Shown here: piece after piece, positions 47,109-59,830 of the stretch | Numbering within the stretch: position 1 is the stretch's first letter | Layout: each line of letters starts with the position of its first letter | Origin: Rhizophagus irregularis | Lineage: Eukaryota > Glomeromycota > Glomeromycetes > Glomerales > Glomeraceae | Direction: 5' to 3' | NCBI RefSeq assembly: GCF_026210795.1 | Contig: NC_089433.1 | Coordinates: forward strand, 1,885,001-1,949,000 | DNA length: 64,000 bases | Notes under the pieces: generated by a model | The model's input: only the letters and a program-made list of their open reading frames with translations | Databases searched by the model: none | What the model was told of the DNA's origin: nothing | Made by a program: the position numbers and the translations under genes

Positions 47109-49775
47109 AAGTTACTCACTTGTCTGAATCTGACTGCCACCTAATAACGAGAAGTATTTGATCTGTCGTGAAGCATAAAGCAAATTTTTCTCGTTCTTTA
47201 CCCAATTCCATTTTATTTTTGTCTCAAGCCTTGGGCTTAATTAATTTGTTTGCTCATCAACGACAATGTCATATTACTAATTTATTTTTAATGGCTAATT
47301 CTTCTTCTACATTTATTCAATCTCTTTTTATTTATAGATTATGTTCGATTCAATATAATTTTTTGATTCCTATTTCTCCTCTTTTAATTAAGGATTGGTC
47401 TATATGGTCTTCTCTTTTTTCTTTTAAGAAAGATTATATTGCATGCACTATTGCTCTCTTAGCTTATACTCCCTTTCATTTGCTTCATACTGAACTTTTG
47501 AAGCTTCCGAACTTATCCTTGATAGATAGACGCGTTCCTTTATTTAAATGCATGACGCCTAAAGCCTTCAAAGCCTATTTTCCCATCCTGCGTAAACAAA
47601 AGCTGTTTTATTTATCTCAGCTTATTACTCCTCAAGGAACTCATTTAATTGCCTGGAAGGCTTACTATGACAATTTGGTTAGACGACGTGGCCCTGGCCG
47701 TACCCCTTATTAGTACAAAGATATCCAACAAGCTACCACTGTTCCTGACTCCAATAATCGTTTGCTAGAGAAATTTATTACTATGCCTATGCTTGATTCT
47801 TCCTTTTATGAATTAGAACCTTGTCTTTCCTCTCCGCCCACTACTAAAAATTGGATTGTCACATTGGATGATCTTGGTTCTCCCATCTTTGGCAAACAAC
47901 TTTTGGTCCAAGCAAGTCGTGGTACTTGTTCTATCGTCCATTGGGTTTCTCCTGATTGTGAATCTTTGCCTGGTAATCTCATTAGACTTTCTCCTTGCCC
48001 TGGCTGCGCTGCTCATATTCCTTTACCTCCTTCCAAAAAACGGAATGCTGATTTAACCCTTTGTACATTTACGGTCTCATTACAACATTCACTTATTCTG
48101 CTCACTACCAATAAGCGGATCAGATGTAATACTTCTGAAGTAACTTCCCCTTTTACTTGGGCTGATATAGAAGACGGTGTCCGTCTTTATTACAGTAGCT
48201 TGGATTTTGATTTTGATTCCACTTCTGTCGATACCGTTGTAGCTCCTGCTACTCCTGTCACTATTGAATCCTCGGCTGCTGCTGTTTTTGCAAACTCCCC
48301 GTTGGTTGTTTCTCCAGACTCGCGTTATATCTTCTTCACTGATGGATCTCTTATTAATTTAGGCACTCCTGATGTTTCTATGGGCTGGTCCTGGATGCAA
48401 ATCGTTCCTGATGCAGGCTTTCCTAATTCAATTGCCACTTATGCTCATGGTCTCATTTGAGATAATCCTTCTTCTTCTCGAGCTGAAGTTGCTGCTATTT
48501 ATGCAGTTTTAACTATTTTTCCCCGCGACTCAGAAGTCATTATTTATACTGACTCGCAAACCGCTATTAATGGTCTTCAAAGCTGCTCTTCCTCTGTTTA
48601 CTCAAATAGTCGTTTGTACTACAAAACTACAAATTTTGAGCTTTGGGCTATCATCGAGCAAACCATCCTCTCCAAAAATTTGACGGTCTCTCCTATTAAA
48701 GTTAAAGCTCACTCTGGCAATTATTTAAACGATTTTGCTGACTTCTTGGCCAATACTGCTCATACCGCGTCATCCAGTATTTTGATTTCTGGAATGAACC
48801 TTGCCTGATTTTGTTTTAATTTATGACAATGATGTTGTTTGTGAATTCAATCCACGACATCTCCTCAAACAATATTATTAAACGCAGTTAATGTGTGATT
48901 TATTAAGTTTAACGCGGTTTCATTTTATTTCTTTACTATCACCTAATATAGATTATGTGGTTGACTGGAAACTTACTTGGTTCGCTTTAAATTTCAAGCC
49001 TTCTCACGATGCATCCTTCACTTATGAACATGCTTCAAGGCACCAAACCTTTAAATTCAAACTTTTTTTGGATGACTTACCTACGTTAGAAAAGCTTAAA
49101 CGGACTCGACCAGATTTATACATGGACGAATTGACTTGCCGTTCTTGTATTGACCGCATGGAAGACTTGATGCACCTTTTTATGTGCAAAAATCGTCGAC
49201 TGCCTATGCAACGAATTTTACAGTCTTATCAAAAACATTTGATTTCCAAAATTTTGGAAGCCGGTATATTGGCTGACATTGATCCTACTCCATTTATTGC
49301 TAAACTCACTTCTCTTTCATGCTGGTCCTTTTCTTCTACAAATTGGTCCTCCTATGCCCTGGTCCATGGTTGCTTACCCAAAATCTTTCTTGACTTATTT
49401 GTCGATTTATCCATTCTGAAGATTTCTGCGATAAAGGTTATCGCTGCCATTCATAATAATTTTGTCCAAAAATTCAGAAGACGAATTTGGAATCCGCGTT
49501 CTTATGAAAAATATAGATGGGAAAACGCGATGAACATTACCTATAAGTCGAAAACTACTCTGAAGCCTTCTAATTTGCCATTGTCCAAATACATACCCTA
49601 CTCATCTTTACCACCTCTGACCCTACATGATTCACGTGATTCCGATACAGATTGGTTGAAAAACTCGATGAAATATGGCACATGTCAAATGATCAAAAAT
49701 AGGCAAAAAAAATGGCGCAAATCGCATAAACTATTCGCAAATTTGTATAAACTATTTACAAATAGTATAGGTTAA
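47109..49775 (+). pseudogene. LINE ORF2 part 3, copy C (RNase H, C-terminus)
   Basis: The sequence resumes with VTHLSESDC and carries the RT-RNase H linker, RNase H (IFFTDGSLINLGTPDVSMG, VKAHSGNYLNDFADF) and the zinc motif CRSCIDRMEDLMHLFMCK. Stops include TAG at 47711-47713 (TGG in copy B) and TGA at 48458-48460 (CGA in copy B). A deletion near 48806 and TAA near 48880 add further breaks. As in copy B, the C-terminus is replaced by a tail encoded by the inserted MITE, ending at 49775. Confidence 0.88.
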
Positions 49776-49868
49776 TTCGTAAATAGCCAAAAACAGCCAA
49801 GAATAGCCAAGAATAGCCACTGCTTTTCGCGCCATTTTTTTTGCCGATTTTTAGCATTTCAACCTGTG
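49679..49868. mobile_element. 190-bp CACA-ended MITE in LINE C
   Basis: Same site, same TGG duplication (49676-49678 and 49869-49871) and nearly the same sequence as the element in copy B at 11187. It differs by one 10-bp unit of its internal AATAGCCAAG repeat. Because B and C share the insertion, it was already in their parent LINE. Confidence 0.85.
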
Positions 49869-50233
49869 TGGTTTGCCTTGGTTTAATCACTTTTCGGGTT
49901 TTATGGGTCGTCTAACGGTGCTACTTGATAACAGCTTTTGCAGGATGGAGTGTCGATTTTTATAGTGGGCGCGCTATTCGTTATTTTGTTAGCATAGTTG
50001 CTTCTACTTTGGTTGGAATATATCAAGGAGGAAGATCTAGGGAAATTTAGTGTAATGCGATTTTTCTTTTTTTAGATTAATTTTTTACTTAATTTTTTCT
50101 TAGGAGACTATATAGTTTTGTTTTTAGTTAGTTTTATTTTTATATTTTTCTTTTTATGTTTGTAAATTGTAAAAGTTTGAATAAATATTAATAAAGATAA
50201 AGGCTACTATGCCACGTTTGCCTGGTTTTTGAC

Positions 50234-50249
50234 TAGTAGTAGTAGTAGT
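50234..50249. repeat. (TAG)n junction between LINE C and LINE D
   Basis: The C tail GGTTTTTGAC is followed by five TAG units and then the TAACTCTCTCC start of copy D. This array is longer than the one at 11751. Confidence 0.8.
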
Positions 50250-50376
50250 AACTCTCTCCTGAATTTTTCAAAAATGAAAATTTCTGACGAAATAATTTTT
50301 ATTATTTTTAAAAAAATAATACAAGCTACTAATAAAATTTTATATTTTATATATTCCCAACTCAAAGCCTTCTATT

Positions 50377-52498
50377 ATGTCTGGTAACTATGCCAAGAGA
50401 GGCCGTAGAAGTCATAACCCTAACAGTAGGAAAGCTTCCCGTCAAGAACGAAAAAATAATAATAACTCTGATAATTTAAGCTCTGATGGTGAAAACACTA
50501 TCCAGCAAAAACGTAATCATACGATTACTGAAAATTCTATGGATGAAGACTACGTTGCCGATAACCAGACGGCTGACGTTGGAGTAGATGGACCTTCCTT
50601 TTCTCCTCAACAAAATATCTCTGGTGAAAATACTTTGACCTCCTTCCTGAACAAATCTGCTGCGCCAACTGCGCCCAGTCACGTCGCGTCTTCTGGAAAT
50701 GTGGACGCATCCATGCATGCACCTTCTAACAAAGACTTGCAACAACCCCTAACGCGTCGCCCAATTTAGATACCAATAATGCTCCAGATGGCGATTATAC
50801 TCCCGATCTAGTGGTGACCCTTGCCATAACTAGAGATGATTTTCAAGCTGCAGCTACGCCGAATGCAGCCCCTAAATCTCTCAAAAAATTCCCTACCAAT
50901 AAAGCCCTTATTGAGGCTGTCAATAACCTTTTTTTAGAAACATACGAGTCATTCACTGGAAAGGCTCGTATGACTGGTTCTGGCGAGGCCAAACGCCTCG
51001 TTATCCACTTCCATACCGCTGAAGCATGCGATTTGTGCGTTGGTTCCACTCATCTTGAGTTCCCTGACTTGATCTTTCATGCCCATGACCCTCGCCAACT
51101 CTGATCCAATGAAGATCTCCGGGCTATCCAAGTTACTGATATCCCTTTCTTCATCAAAAAAGACAACCTGATGGCTTATTTTAGAAAATTTGGTAACATC
51201 ACCTCTTGTCGCCTCTTCTCCAGCCCTAATGCCAAAGTCCAGCAAGCCCGTATTGTATATGATCACGCCGATTCAATTGCTCATTTTACCGATCAATGGG
51301 CTGTATACTGTTTCTCCACCTGCCTCAGAATCACTCCATGCTTTTACACTGTAGATCAAAAGGCTGCGCGCCGGCAATACGTCACCACTCTCACTCAGCT
51401 TCCCCTAATATTAAAGACATCAACTTGGCTCCTCTTACTCGTAACCTTAGCGCTAAAGCTGTTAATATGTTACTTTCTCTAAATTCTTACAAACCCAAAA
51501 GATGGGCTTACGTCACCTTCAACTCCCAAGAAACCATGGATGCTGCTATGGAACAAACTATCAGCTTCCAAGGCCATGTACTTTTCTAGTCCTCCCCAGA
51601 TAATACTAATAAACTTTGTCACAGATGTGGCAAATTAGGCTGTGCTCCGAATTTCTGCCCACTTAAACAAACCAGAGGTAGAAGTCGCACTCGCGACCCT
51701 GTTGCAAAACTTAAATTACGTTTTAATGTCAATCAACCTCACCGCTCTAATTCAAAGACTGCCAATGCACGTTCTTGCTCCCGATCTCGCTCCAAATCTA
51801 AAGATCGATCTGCTCCCAATTCTGGACGTGATAATAACATTTCCCACGACCGCACTAATAATGATAAAAATCATAACAAATCTGCTCCCAATATCTCCCA
51901 ACATGCCCGATATAATAGCAAAGAACGATCAGTCTCCTTTTCTTCGTCCTCTCATTCTACAGCACGTCCCTTGCCCTGACAAACTCCTAACTCCGCATTA
52001 TTTCCTGATGATGCTGATAACATTTTAAACCTTTTGCGTGAATTACAATGTGAAGTAGCCAAATTTCACAAACGCATATCCGCCCTTAAACTCGCTGACC
52101 AACGGATGACTCGTATTGAATCACACCTTGGCCTTGATCCACTTCCTTCGCCTAATGAGCCTGAACTGGATTTCATGCAAGAAGATGCCCCTATAACTCA
52201 TGTTCTGCTTAATATTCAGTCATCTGCTCAATCTTCTTCACCGTCCAAAAGTATTTTAACGTGACCTTCGCCTACATTCACTATTGCTTCTAACACGTCG
52301 CTTCCTCCTTCTCACCTTTTCCCAAATGCTTCTTCTTTTACCCCTATCTCCTCCACGCAAGAAGAAATTAACGATCTCAAAAATAGTAGAGTCGTTATTG
52401 AAAGTAAATTGGACCAACTCACTGGTCATATCAAACAATTCATTAGCTCCATTGGTGGTGCTCCCCTGGAACAAGCTGATTCAGCTTCTTCTAATTAA
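50377..52498 (+). pseudogene. LINE ORF1, copy D
   Basis: All ORF1 regions of copy A can be followed: RRM-like segments, the CHRCGKLGCAPNFC knuckle, the SR-rich tract and the coiled coil. Lesions are a 1-nt loss in a C-run near 50749, TGA near 51102 (CGA in A), a loss near 51406, TAG near 51587 (TGG in A), TGA near 51978 (CGA in A) and TGA near 52261 (CGA in A). The terminal TAA is at 52496-52498. Confidence 0.88.
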
Positions 52499-52548
52499 CT
52501 TTCTTCTTCAACTTTCAACTCCTTGACTGTTCTTATCATTGTGTTTTA

Positions 52549-55500
52549 ATGTCGGACAATAATTTTAATTATGACACCTTTGTACAAAACCCTCCCAACC
52601 TTGACGAAGCTACTAAAATTTTTTCACATGAATCGTTATTCTCTTCCTTTAGTAACACCTCTCCTATCCCCAATTCATTTAATATTTCCTCCTTTAATGT
52701 TAATGGCCTCAAAATGTATGGTCAAACTAAACTAGAAGAAATTTCAACTTTTTTTTCCTTAAAACATATTTCTTTTAGTGGTATCGTTGATACTCATCTT
52801 CATCCTAAACAAATGAAGTTTTTATCCAAGCGCATTCTAATTATACTGTATTCTCTTCTGATTTGGATACTTCTAAACAAATTCTTTCTTCTGGTGGTGT
52901 TTCTCTTTTTATTGAAAACTCCCATGCTTCACATATACAAGATTTTAAATCTCATTCTTCACGTTTACTTTCCGTTAATTTATATTTCAAAGGCAATGTT
53001 AAATTGCGCATATTTGTTATTTATATTCCTCCTCCTGCTGAAAGTGTTTTGTGCTCTGACACTATTGAATTGCTAATTCAGCAACTTTCCTCTACTAAAC
53101 AAGCTGGTTTTTACCATGCTGTTTGTGGCAATTTTAATATGCATTTAGATAAATATTATTCTATTTATTTTAATCAACCCCAAATTGCTTCAAAACATAT
53201 TCACCGCCTTTTTTTTCATCTCCTCTCTCATGGATATGAAGACTGTACTCCTGTTAATCTTTCTGATTCCTTAGGTACCTTTCATCGCAATGACCTAGTT
53301 ACTCGTGTTGATTATGTATGGTCCTGCCCTCTTCTCAAAGGATTTGCTCTTACTGCTTGCATCTTTGATGCTCAAGACATTTGCACATCTGATCATAACT
53401 CTGTTATCACATACTATGATATGTCTTTACTTTTTGCCTCTACTAAATTGGCTTGCGCTTGACAACTTAAGCGCCAAACCCGTCGCGTCTTCAAATTTGA
53501 TTCTGTAACTGATATTCAATGGACGGAATTCACTGACAAAGCTGATGCTTTATGTGACGTTTCACCTTTAATCTTTTTCTCCTGGCATATCAATCAAATG
53601 TGCGAATATCTTCAATCACGAATCCTCAAAGCTGCCAATGCTACTTTACTTTCTTCTATTGTTGGCAACAATTATACTCCTAAGGTCCCTAAAGATCTGG
53701 AAATTTTAACTCAACATTATTGTTTTTTAAATTGCCTGCTGCATTCGATACGTATATTGCGCAAACATCCTTCAACTTATTCTGCTGCCCATGAACATAA
53801 GTGGTCTACTCATTTAATTAGACTTCAAAACATTTTACAATTGTATAAGAAAGTATTTACTTTCACTCCTATTTTGCCCTCCTCCCTTTTATCATGTCGA
53901 CAAGATAATTTCAAATTACTCCTTGATGATTTATCTACTATTTCAAAATCCTTACGAGGATTTCAGTTGCTTCAAGAAAAAGAATTTCAAGATTCCTCCA
54001 TTCGTGCTCATTTGAATGATAGAAATAATAATTTTGAAACTGACCTTTCCTCCTTTATTGATTCAGCGCTTTCTCGCACCCGTCGCTATATCACTCTGGA
54101 TCGTATTTTTATTAACCATCCCATTCACCCTCAGTTGTTAACTGATCCTAAGGACATAGATGTTGCGGTTATTAACCATTTCCAAAACTTTGTACCTATC
54201 AAGTCCACTCCACCGGTGTCTATTGATACATTACCTGATAGATGGTCTGCTGCCTACCAACCTATAGATGATGTGTCTTCCTCCATCTATGATTCTTTAA
54301 TGAATCCCCCTACCCTTGACGAATGGTTATCCACCGTTTCTTCCACTCCTAATAGTAAAGCCTCTGGTCCTTCTATGATTACTTATGAAATGCTCAAACA
54401 TCTTGAAACTCGCACCTCGGCTCTGCTACTTATTTTAATTCAAACATGCCTCTCCAAAGCTGATATTCCTGATTTATGGCGACAAGCAATGGTTTTTCCC
54501 ATCCCTAAGCCTCACGAATGGAAATGTCAACTAAAAAACACTCGCCCTATTACTCTACTTGAAGTGATCAGAAAATCTCTTGTCAAACTTTTTTATAATC
54601 GCCTTTCTACTATTATGGCTTCACATGATGTCCTTAAAGGTGGTAACTTCGCTGGTCTTCCAAGTGGTTCTTGTCGCGACCCTATTATTACTCTAGAATC
54701 TATTATCCATGATGCTGATATCAATAAAAACCCACTCTGGATTCTCTCCCAAGATATTTCTAAAGCTTTTGACTCGGTCGATTTAACAATGTTACGTTTT
54801 GCTCTTGAACGTATACATCTTTCAGCTTCCGCTGTCAAGTTTATCCTTTCGCTCTTCACAAAACGCATTAATCGCATTTTCACTGCTCATGGATCTACAC
54901 CTGCTTATAGGGTTCGCATTGGTATTGACCAAGGCGAAGTTATTTCTCCTCTTTTATGGATTATTTATATTGATCCCTTACTCACTGTTTTGAAGAATGA
55001 AATGATAGACCCTTATGTTCTTTCTACACCGTCTTTAATTGATTCTCCAAATCCTTCTCTTGATTTGAAGATTAATAATTTAGTATTTATGGATGACTCT
55101 ACTCTTATTTCCTCGTCAAAAGCTGGCATGGAATTTATGTTATCCATTACTGAAGAATTTTATCAGATCAATAACACTTCTGCCAATCATAACAAATATG
55201 TGTTAATTACTAATTCATTGCCCTTGACTATGAATTCTACTTTATCTCCTATTACTTTTAATTTGGATTTATCCTCTTTAAATAGTATTCCTTCCATTAC
55301 TATTACCCCAATTTCCATGACAACTTCTTTTCATTTTCTAGGTGTTTGGTTTAACATTAAGAGCTCCCAGGATTTTGTCAAAAAGCAACTCAAACGCGAA
55401 TGCTGCTTTTTTGCTGCAACCATCCGCCCCGCAAAGCTCTCTTCTAAACAAGTTATGTATCTCCATAATACTGTCCTTATACCAAAACTTGAATATCGGA

Positions 55501-58395
55501 TGCAAGTTACTCACTTGTCTGAATCTGACTGCCACCTAATAACAAGAAGTATACGATCTGTTGTGAAGCATAAAGCAAATTTTTCTCGTTCTTTACCCAA
55601 TCCCATTTTGTTTTTGTCTCAAGCCTTGGGCTTGATTAATTTGTTTGCTCATCAACGCCAATATCATATTACTAATTTATTTTTAATGGCTAATTCTTCT
55701 TCTTTTTTTATTCAATCCCTTTTTATTTACCGATTGTGTTTAATTCAATATAATTTTTTGATTTCTATTTCTCCTCTTTTAATTAAGGATTGGTCTATAT
55801 GGTCTTCTTTACTTCTTTTTAAGAAAGATTATATCGCTTGCACTATTGCTCTCTTAACTTCTACTCCTTTTCGTTTGCTTCATACTCAATTTTCGAAACT
55901 TCTGAACTTATCCTTGTTAGATGAACACGTTCCTTTATTTTAATGCATGACACCTAAGGCCTTTAAAGCCTATTTTCCTATTTTGCGAAAGTGACAACTG
56001 TTGTACTTATCTCAGCTCGTTACTCCCCAAGGATCTCATTTAATTTCCTGGAAGGCTTACTATAACAATTTGGTTGGACGACGTGGCCCTGGCCGTATTC
56101 CTTTTTGGTACAAAGATATCCAACAAGTTACTACTGTTCCTGACTCCAATAACCGCCTGCTGGATCGTTTTATTGTTACGTATATGAATGACTCTTCATC
56201 TTATGATTTGGCTTCTTGCCTATCTTCTCCTCCCACTACAAAAAATTGGATTGTCACATTGGACGATTATGGTTCTCCCATTTTTGGCAAACAACTTTTG
56301 GTCCAAGCAAGTCGTGGTACTTGTTCTATTGTCCATTGGATTTCTCCTGATTGTGAATCTTCGCCTGGTGATCTTATCAGACTTGCTCCCTGCCTTGGCT
56401 GCGCTGCTCACATTCCTTTGCCTCCTTCCAAAAAACGGAATGCTGATTTAACCATTTGTACATCTACGGTCTCTCTCCAACATTCGTTTATTCTGCTCAC
56501 TACTAATGAGCGGATTAGACGTAATACTTCTGAAGTGACTTCCTCTTTTACTTGGACTGATATAGAAGATGGTGTCCGTCTTTATTATAGTAGATTGGAT
56601 TTTAATTTTGATTCTCCTCCTGCTGATACTGATGTAGCTCCTTTTACTATTGAATCCTCAGCTGCTGCTGTTTTTGCAAATTCCCCGTTGGTCATGTCTT
56701 CAGACTCACGTTACATTTTTTTCACTGATGGGTCTCTTATTAATTTAAACGCTCCTGATGTTTCTATGGGCTAGTCCTGGATGCAAATTGTTCCTGATGC
56801 AGGTTTTCCTAACTCTATTGCCACTTATGCTCACAGCCTTATTCGAGATAATCCTTCTTCTTCTCGAGCTGAAGCTGCCGCTATTTACGCAGTTTTAACC
56901 GTTTCTTCTCACGACTCAGAAGTTACTATATATACTGACTCGCAAAGTGCCATTGACGGCCTTCGAAGTTGTTCTTCCTATGTATACTCAAATAGCCGTC
57001 TTTACTACAAAATAACAAATTTTGAGCTTTGGGCCATTATTGAATGAACCATCCTTTCCAAGAATTTGACAGTCCTTCCTGTCAAAGTTAAAGCTCACTC
57101 TGGCAACTATTTAAACGATTTTGCCGATTCCTTGGCCAATACCGCTCACACTGCGTTATCCAGTATTTTGATTTCTGGCATGGACCTTGCTTCTGCCCAT
57201 GATCTTGTCTTAATTTATGACAATGATGTCGTTTGTGAATCTAATCCGTAACACCTTCTCAAACAATATTATCAAACGCAGTTAATGCGTGATTTGTTAA
57301 ATTTAACGCGATTTCACTTTACTTCTCTATTATCATCTAATATAGATTATATTGTTGACTGGGAACTTACTTGGTTCACTTTAAATTTCAAGCCTTCTCA
57401 CGACGCATCCTTCACTCATGAACATGCTTCAAGGTACCTAACCTTTAAGTTCAAACTTTTCTTGGATGATTTACCTACATTAGAAAAGCTTAAACGGACT
57501 TGACCTGACTTATACATGGACGAATTAACTTGCCGTTATTGTATCGACCGTATGGAAGACTTGATGCACCTTTTTATGTGCAAACATCGTCATCTGCCTA
57601 TGCCACAAATTTTACAATCTTATCAAAAACATTTGATTTCCAAAATTTTGGAAGCCGGTAAATTGGCTGATATTGATCCTACTCCATTTATTGCTAAACT
57701 CACTTCTCTTTCATGCTAGTCCTTTTCTTCTACAAATTGGTCCTCATACGCTCTTGTCCGTGATTGTTTACCCAAACTTTTTATCAACTTATTTGTCGAC
57801 CTATCCATTCCAAGAACTTCTGCGATAAAGGTTATCGCTGCTATTCATAATAATTTTGTTCAGAAATTCAGTAGACGAATTTGGAATCTGCGTTCTTATG
57901 AAAAAAGTAGATGGGAAAACGCGATGAATATTACTTATAAATTGAAAACTACTCTGAAGCCATCTAATTTGCCATTGTCAACGTACATACCTTACTCATC
58001 TTTACTACCTCCGACCCTACACGATTCACGTGACTCCAGAACTGATTGGTTGAAGAACTCAATGAAATATGGATTGCCTTGGTTTAATCACTTTTCGGGT
58101 TTTATGGGTCGTCTAACGGTGCTACTAGGACCCCGAAAAATACATATGGAGGTCATAAATGATCGGCAAGATTTTGGCCTAAAATAAGCAACTTTTCAGG
58201 ACCGGAATTATAATAATGCTAGCCAGTATCAAAACGGACAATAAAATTTAGGCCGGCACTATCCAAAAAAGGCAAGATTTTCATGAAAATTTAGGTTCTT
58301 TTTAAGCAAACTCAAATGTGACCTTTTTATGTATTTTTCGGGGTCCTGTGCTACTTAATAACAGCTTTTGCAGGATGGAGTGTCGATTTTTATAG
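52549..58395 (+). pseudogene. LINE ORF2, copy D
   Basis: The N-terminal frame is intact where copies A and C are shifted (STFFSLKHISF). A 1-nt loss near 52832 breaks the EEP domain, and its GDFNMH motif is mutated to GNFNMH. Stops follow at 53460, 55941, 55993, 56772, 57045, 57249, 57501 and 57717. The RT core is open from 53598 to 55943 with SQDISKAFDSV, GIDQGEVISPLLW and FMDDS. RNase H motifs and the zinc motif (CRYCIDRMEDLMHLFMCK, one Ser to Tyr) follow. A MITE at 58127 replaces the last codons; the original stop is at 58393-58395. Confidence 0.9.
58127..58347. mobile_element. 221-bp MITE in LINE D, 8-bp TSD
   Basis: It has a perfect 20-bp inverted repeat, AGGACCCCGAAAAATACATA. GTGCTACT is duplicated at 58119-58126 and 58348-58355. 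It has no ORF. The 8-bp duplication points to hAT-type mobilisation. The sequence inside the left end (GGTCATAAATGATCGGCA) reappears in similar form at 62842. Confidence 0.9.
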
Positions 58396-58668
58396 TGGGC
58401 GCGCTATTCATTATTTCGTTAGCATAGTTGCTTTTACTTTGGTTGGAATATATCAAGGGGGAAGATCTGGGGAAATTTAGTGTAATGCGATTTTTCTTTT
58501 TTTTAGATTAATTTTTTTTACTTTATTTTTTCTTAGGAGACTATATAGCTTTGTTTTTAGTTAGTTTTATTTTTTATTTTTCCTTTTATTTTTTGTAAAT
58601 TGTAAATTTTGAATAAATTTAATAAAGATAAAGGCTACTATGCCACGTTTGCCTGGTTTTTGACTAGT

Positions 58669-58975
58669 GCTGATCCTACAAAAAAGAAAGAACGGTTATT
58701 AGTAACTATTTGTAATAAAAAAAATAAAAAAAAATTGATAAAGATTCACACTTACGAATCTTTATCTTTGGATTTTCGTTTCTTGGAAACCCACCCGAAC
58801 CTAAAAAATAAAGAAAAGAACGGTTATTAGTAACCGTTAATAATATTAAAAAACAAAAAAAAAATTGATAAAGATTTATATTTACGAATCTTTATCTTTA
58901 GGTTTTTGTTCTTCAGAAGCCCACCCGAACCTAAAAAATAAAGAAAAGAATGGTTATTAGTAATCGTTAATAATA
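58669..58975. repeat. Three hairpin satellite units
   Basis: Units with ACGGTTATTAGTAACCGTT and CTTACGAATCTTTATCTTTG, plus AGCCCACCCGAACCTAAAAAA, match the satellite in the CACTA-like element at 14498. No CACTA terminus is seen at either side. They start directly after the LINE D tail. Confidence 0.8.
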
Positions 58976-59110
58976 CAGTCAACTCATTCTATAGTCACTC
59001 CCGTTATAGTCACATTCTACTATATAGTCACACCAGTTAAATGTTCAAAACACTTTATTATTAAAATCTATCCTATATAGTCACAATTTATCTATAGTCA
59101 CTATCACACC
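58976..59110. mobile_element. Possible pogo-type element end (CAGTCAACTC, TATAGTCAC repeats)
   Basis: After a TA dinucleotide the sequence runs CAGTCAACTCATTCTATAGT, followed by five TATAGTCAC motifs within 120 bp. CAGT starts, TA targets and repeated TATAGTCAC-like motifs are typical of pogo/Tigger-type Tc1-mariner ends. The matching right end was not found, so this is probably a fragment. Confidence 0.45.
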
Positions 59111-59229
59111 TATCCTCAAAAATCTTATATTAAAAAGAACCATTTATAATTACAGTTATATAAAGAATATATTAAATAACTTGGCATCTAATAATCGTAC
59201 AAAGATGTACCATAGCTTGTTAGAATCGT

Positions 59230-59830
59230 CTCACTGAAACGAATTGAATGGTGGTAGTTTTATCCTTTTACTTTACTATGTTTACGGCCAGACCACCCAT
59301 TGCCTCTTTTTGAGACTAATCTCGGGTCTGTGTCCTATCATCTTCAATGGGCAACCATTATATCGAGTACTTAATTCCTCAGGTAACAGCACCACTATAG
59401 AAGACATCTCCCATCGGGCCACTTTAGGCTGATCTGAAGCTAGGTACACGCCGCCTACTCATCCTATACCCATTGCATGATACTGATACTCAATTTATTT
59501 TACGACCTTTAGAGAGCATCTACTTTCATGGAGGACTTTCGACAGGTAACATCAACCATCTAGTACCCTTTCATACTACCATTTTAGGTACTAAGTCTCA
59601 CTCAAAGGCCACTACAGCCCCGATTACCTAGCACCGATAGTACAGTTGTTTACCCCAAGTGGTATACTTTGTAGTAACCTAACCATGACAGGAAGTAGCA
59701 GGCATTTGTCCAGGATCACCCCTTATAGTGGGTATCAACCACCAGGGATCACTAACCAAAATCTAAAGAGTAGGAAATCAAACCCCATAACCATGCTACC
59801 TGTTCTGTGCACTGGTCAAAATCAATACTA
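59230..59830. other. GC-richer block of unknown origin
   Basis: About 600 bp have clearly higher G+C than anything outside the LINE ORFs. Two short ORFs (59244-59432 and 59646-59864) show no domain that I recognise. No rRNA or tRNA was recognised. Just before it, 59220-59260 resembles an arm of the MITE at 39556 (GAATCGTCTCA...AATGGT.GTA). It could be a foreign insert, a mobile-element core or an old duplicated gene piece. Confidence 0.4.

Larger units (their letters stand above)
11760..50236 (+). mobile_element. LINE copy C, split by five nested insertions
   Basis: When the inserted elements are removed, one near-full-length LINE of about 8 kb remains in correct order: 11760-12019, 12264-14108, 17432-18849, 22018-23775, 47109-49678 and 49869-50236. 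Each breakpoint rejoins to match copies A and D, once the target duplication is counted a single time. The last insertion (49679-49868) sits at the same site as in copy B, so it predates the divergence of the two. The other four occur only here. Confidence 0.9.
50249..58668 (+). mobile_element. LINE copy D, full length, heavily mutated
   Basis: It is complete from the 5' leader to the GGTTTTTGACTAG tail, with both ORFs. It carries the most nonsense changes of the array and a 221-bp MITE near the end of ORF2. It lies directly after copy C in the same orientation. Downstream is unrelated satellite DNA, so this is the 3' border of the LINE array. Confidence 0.92.
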
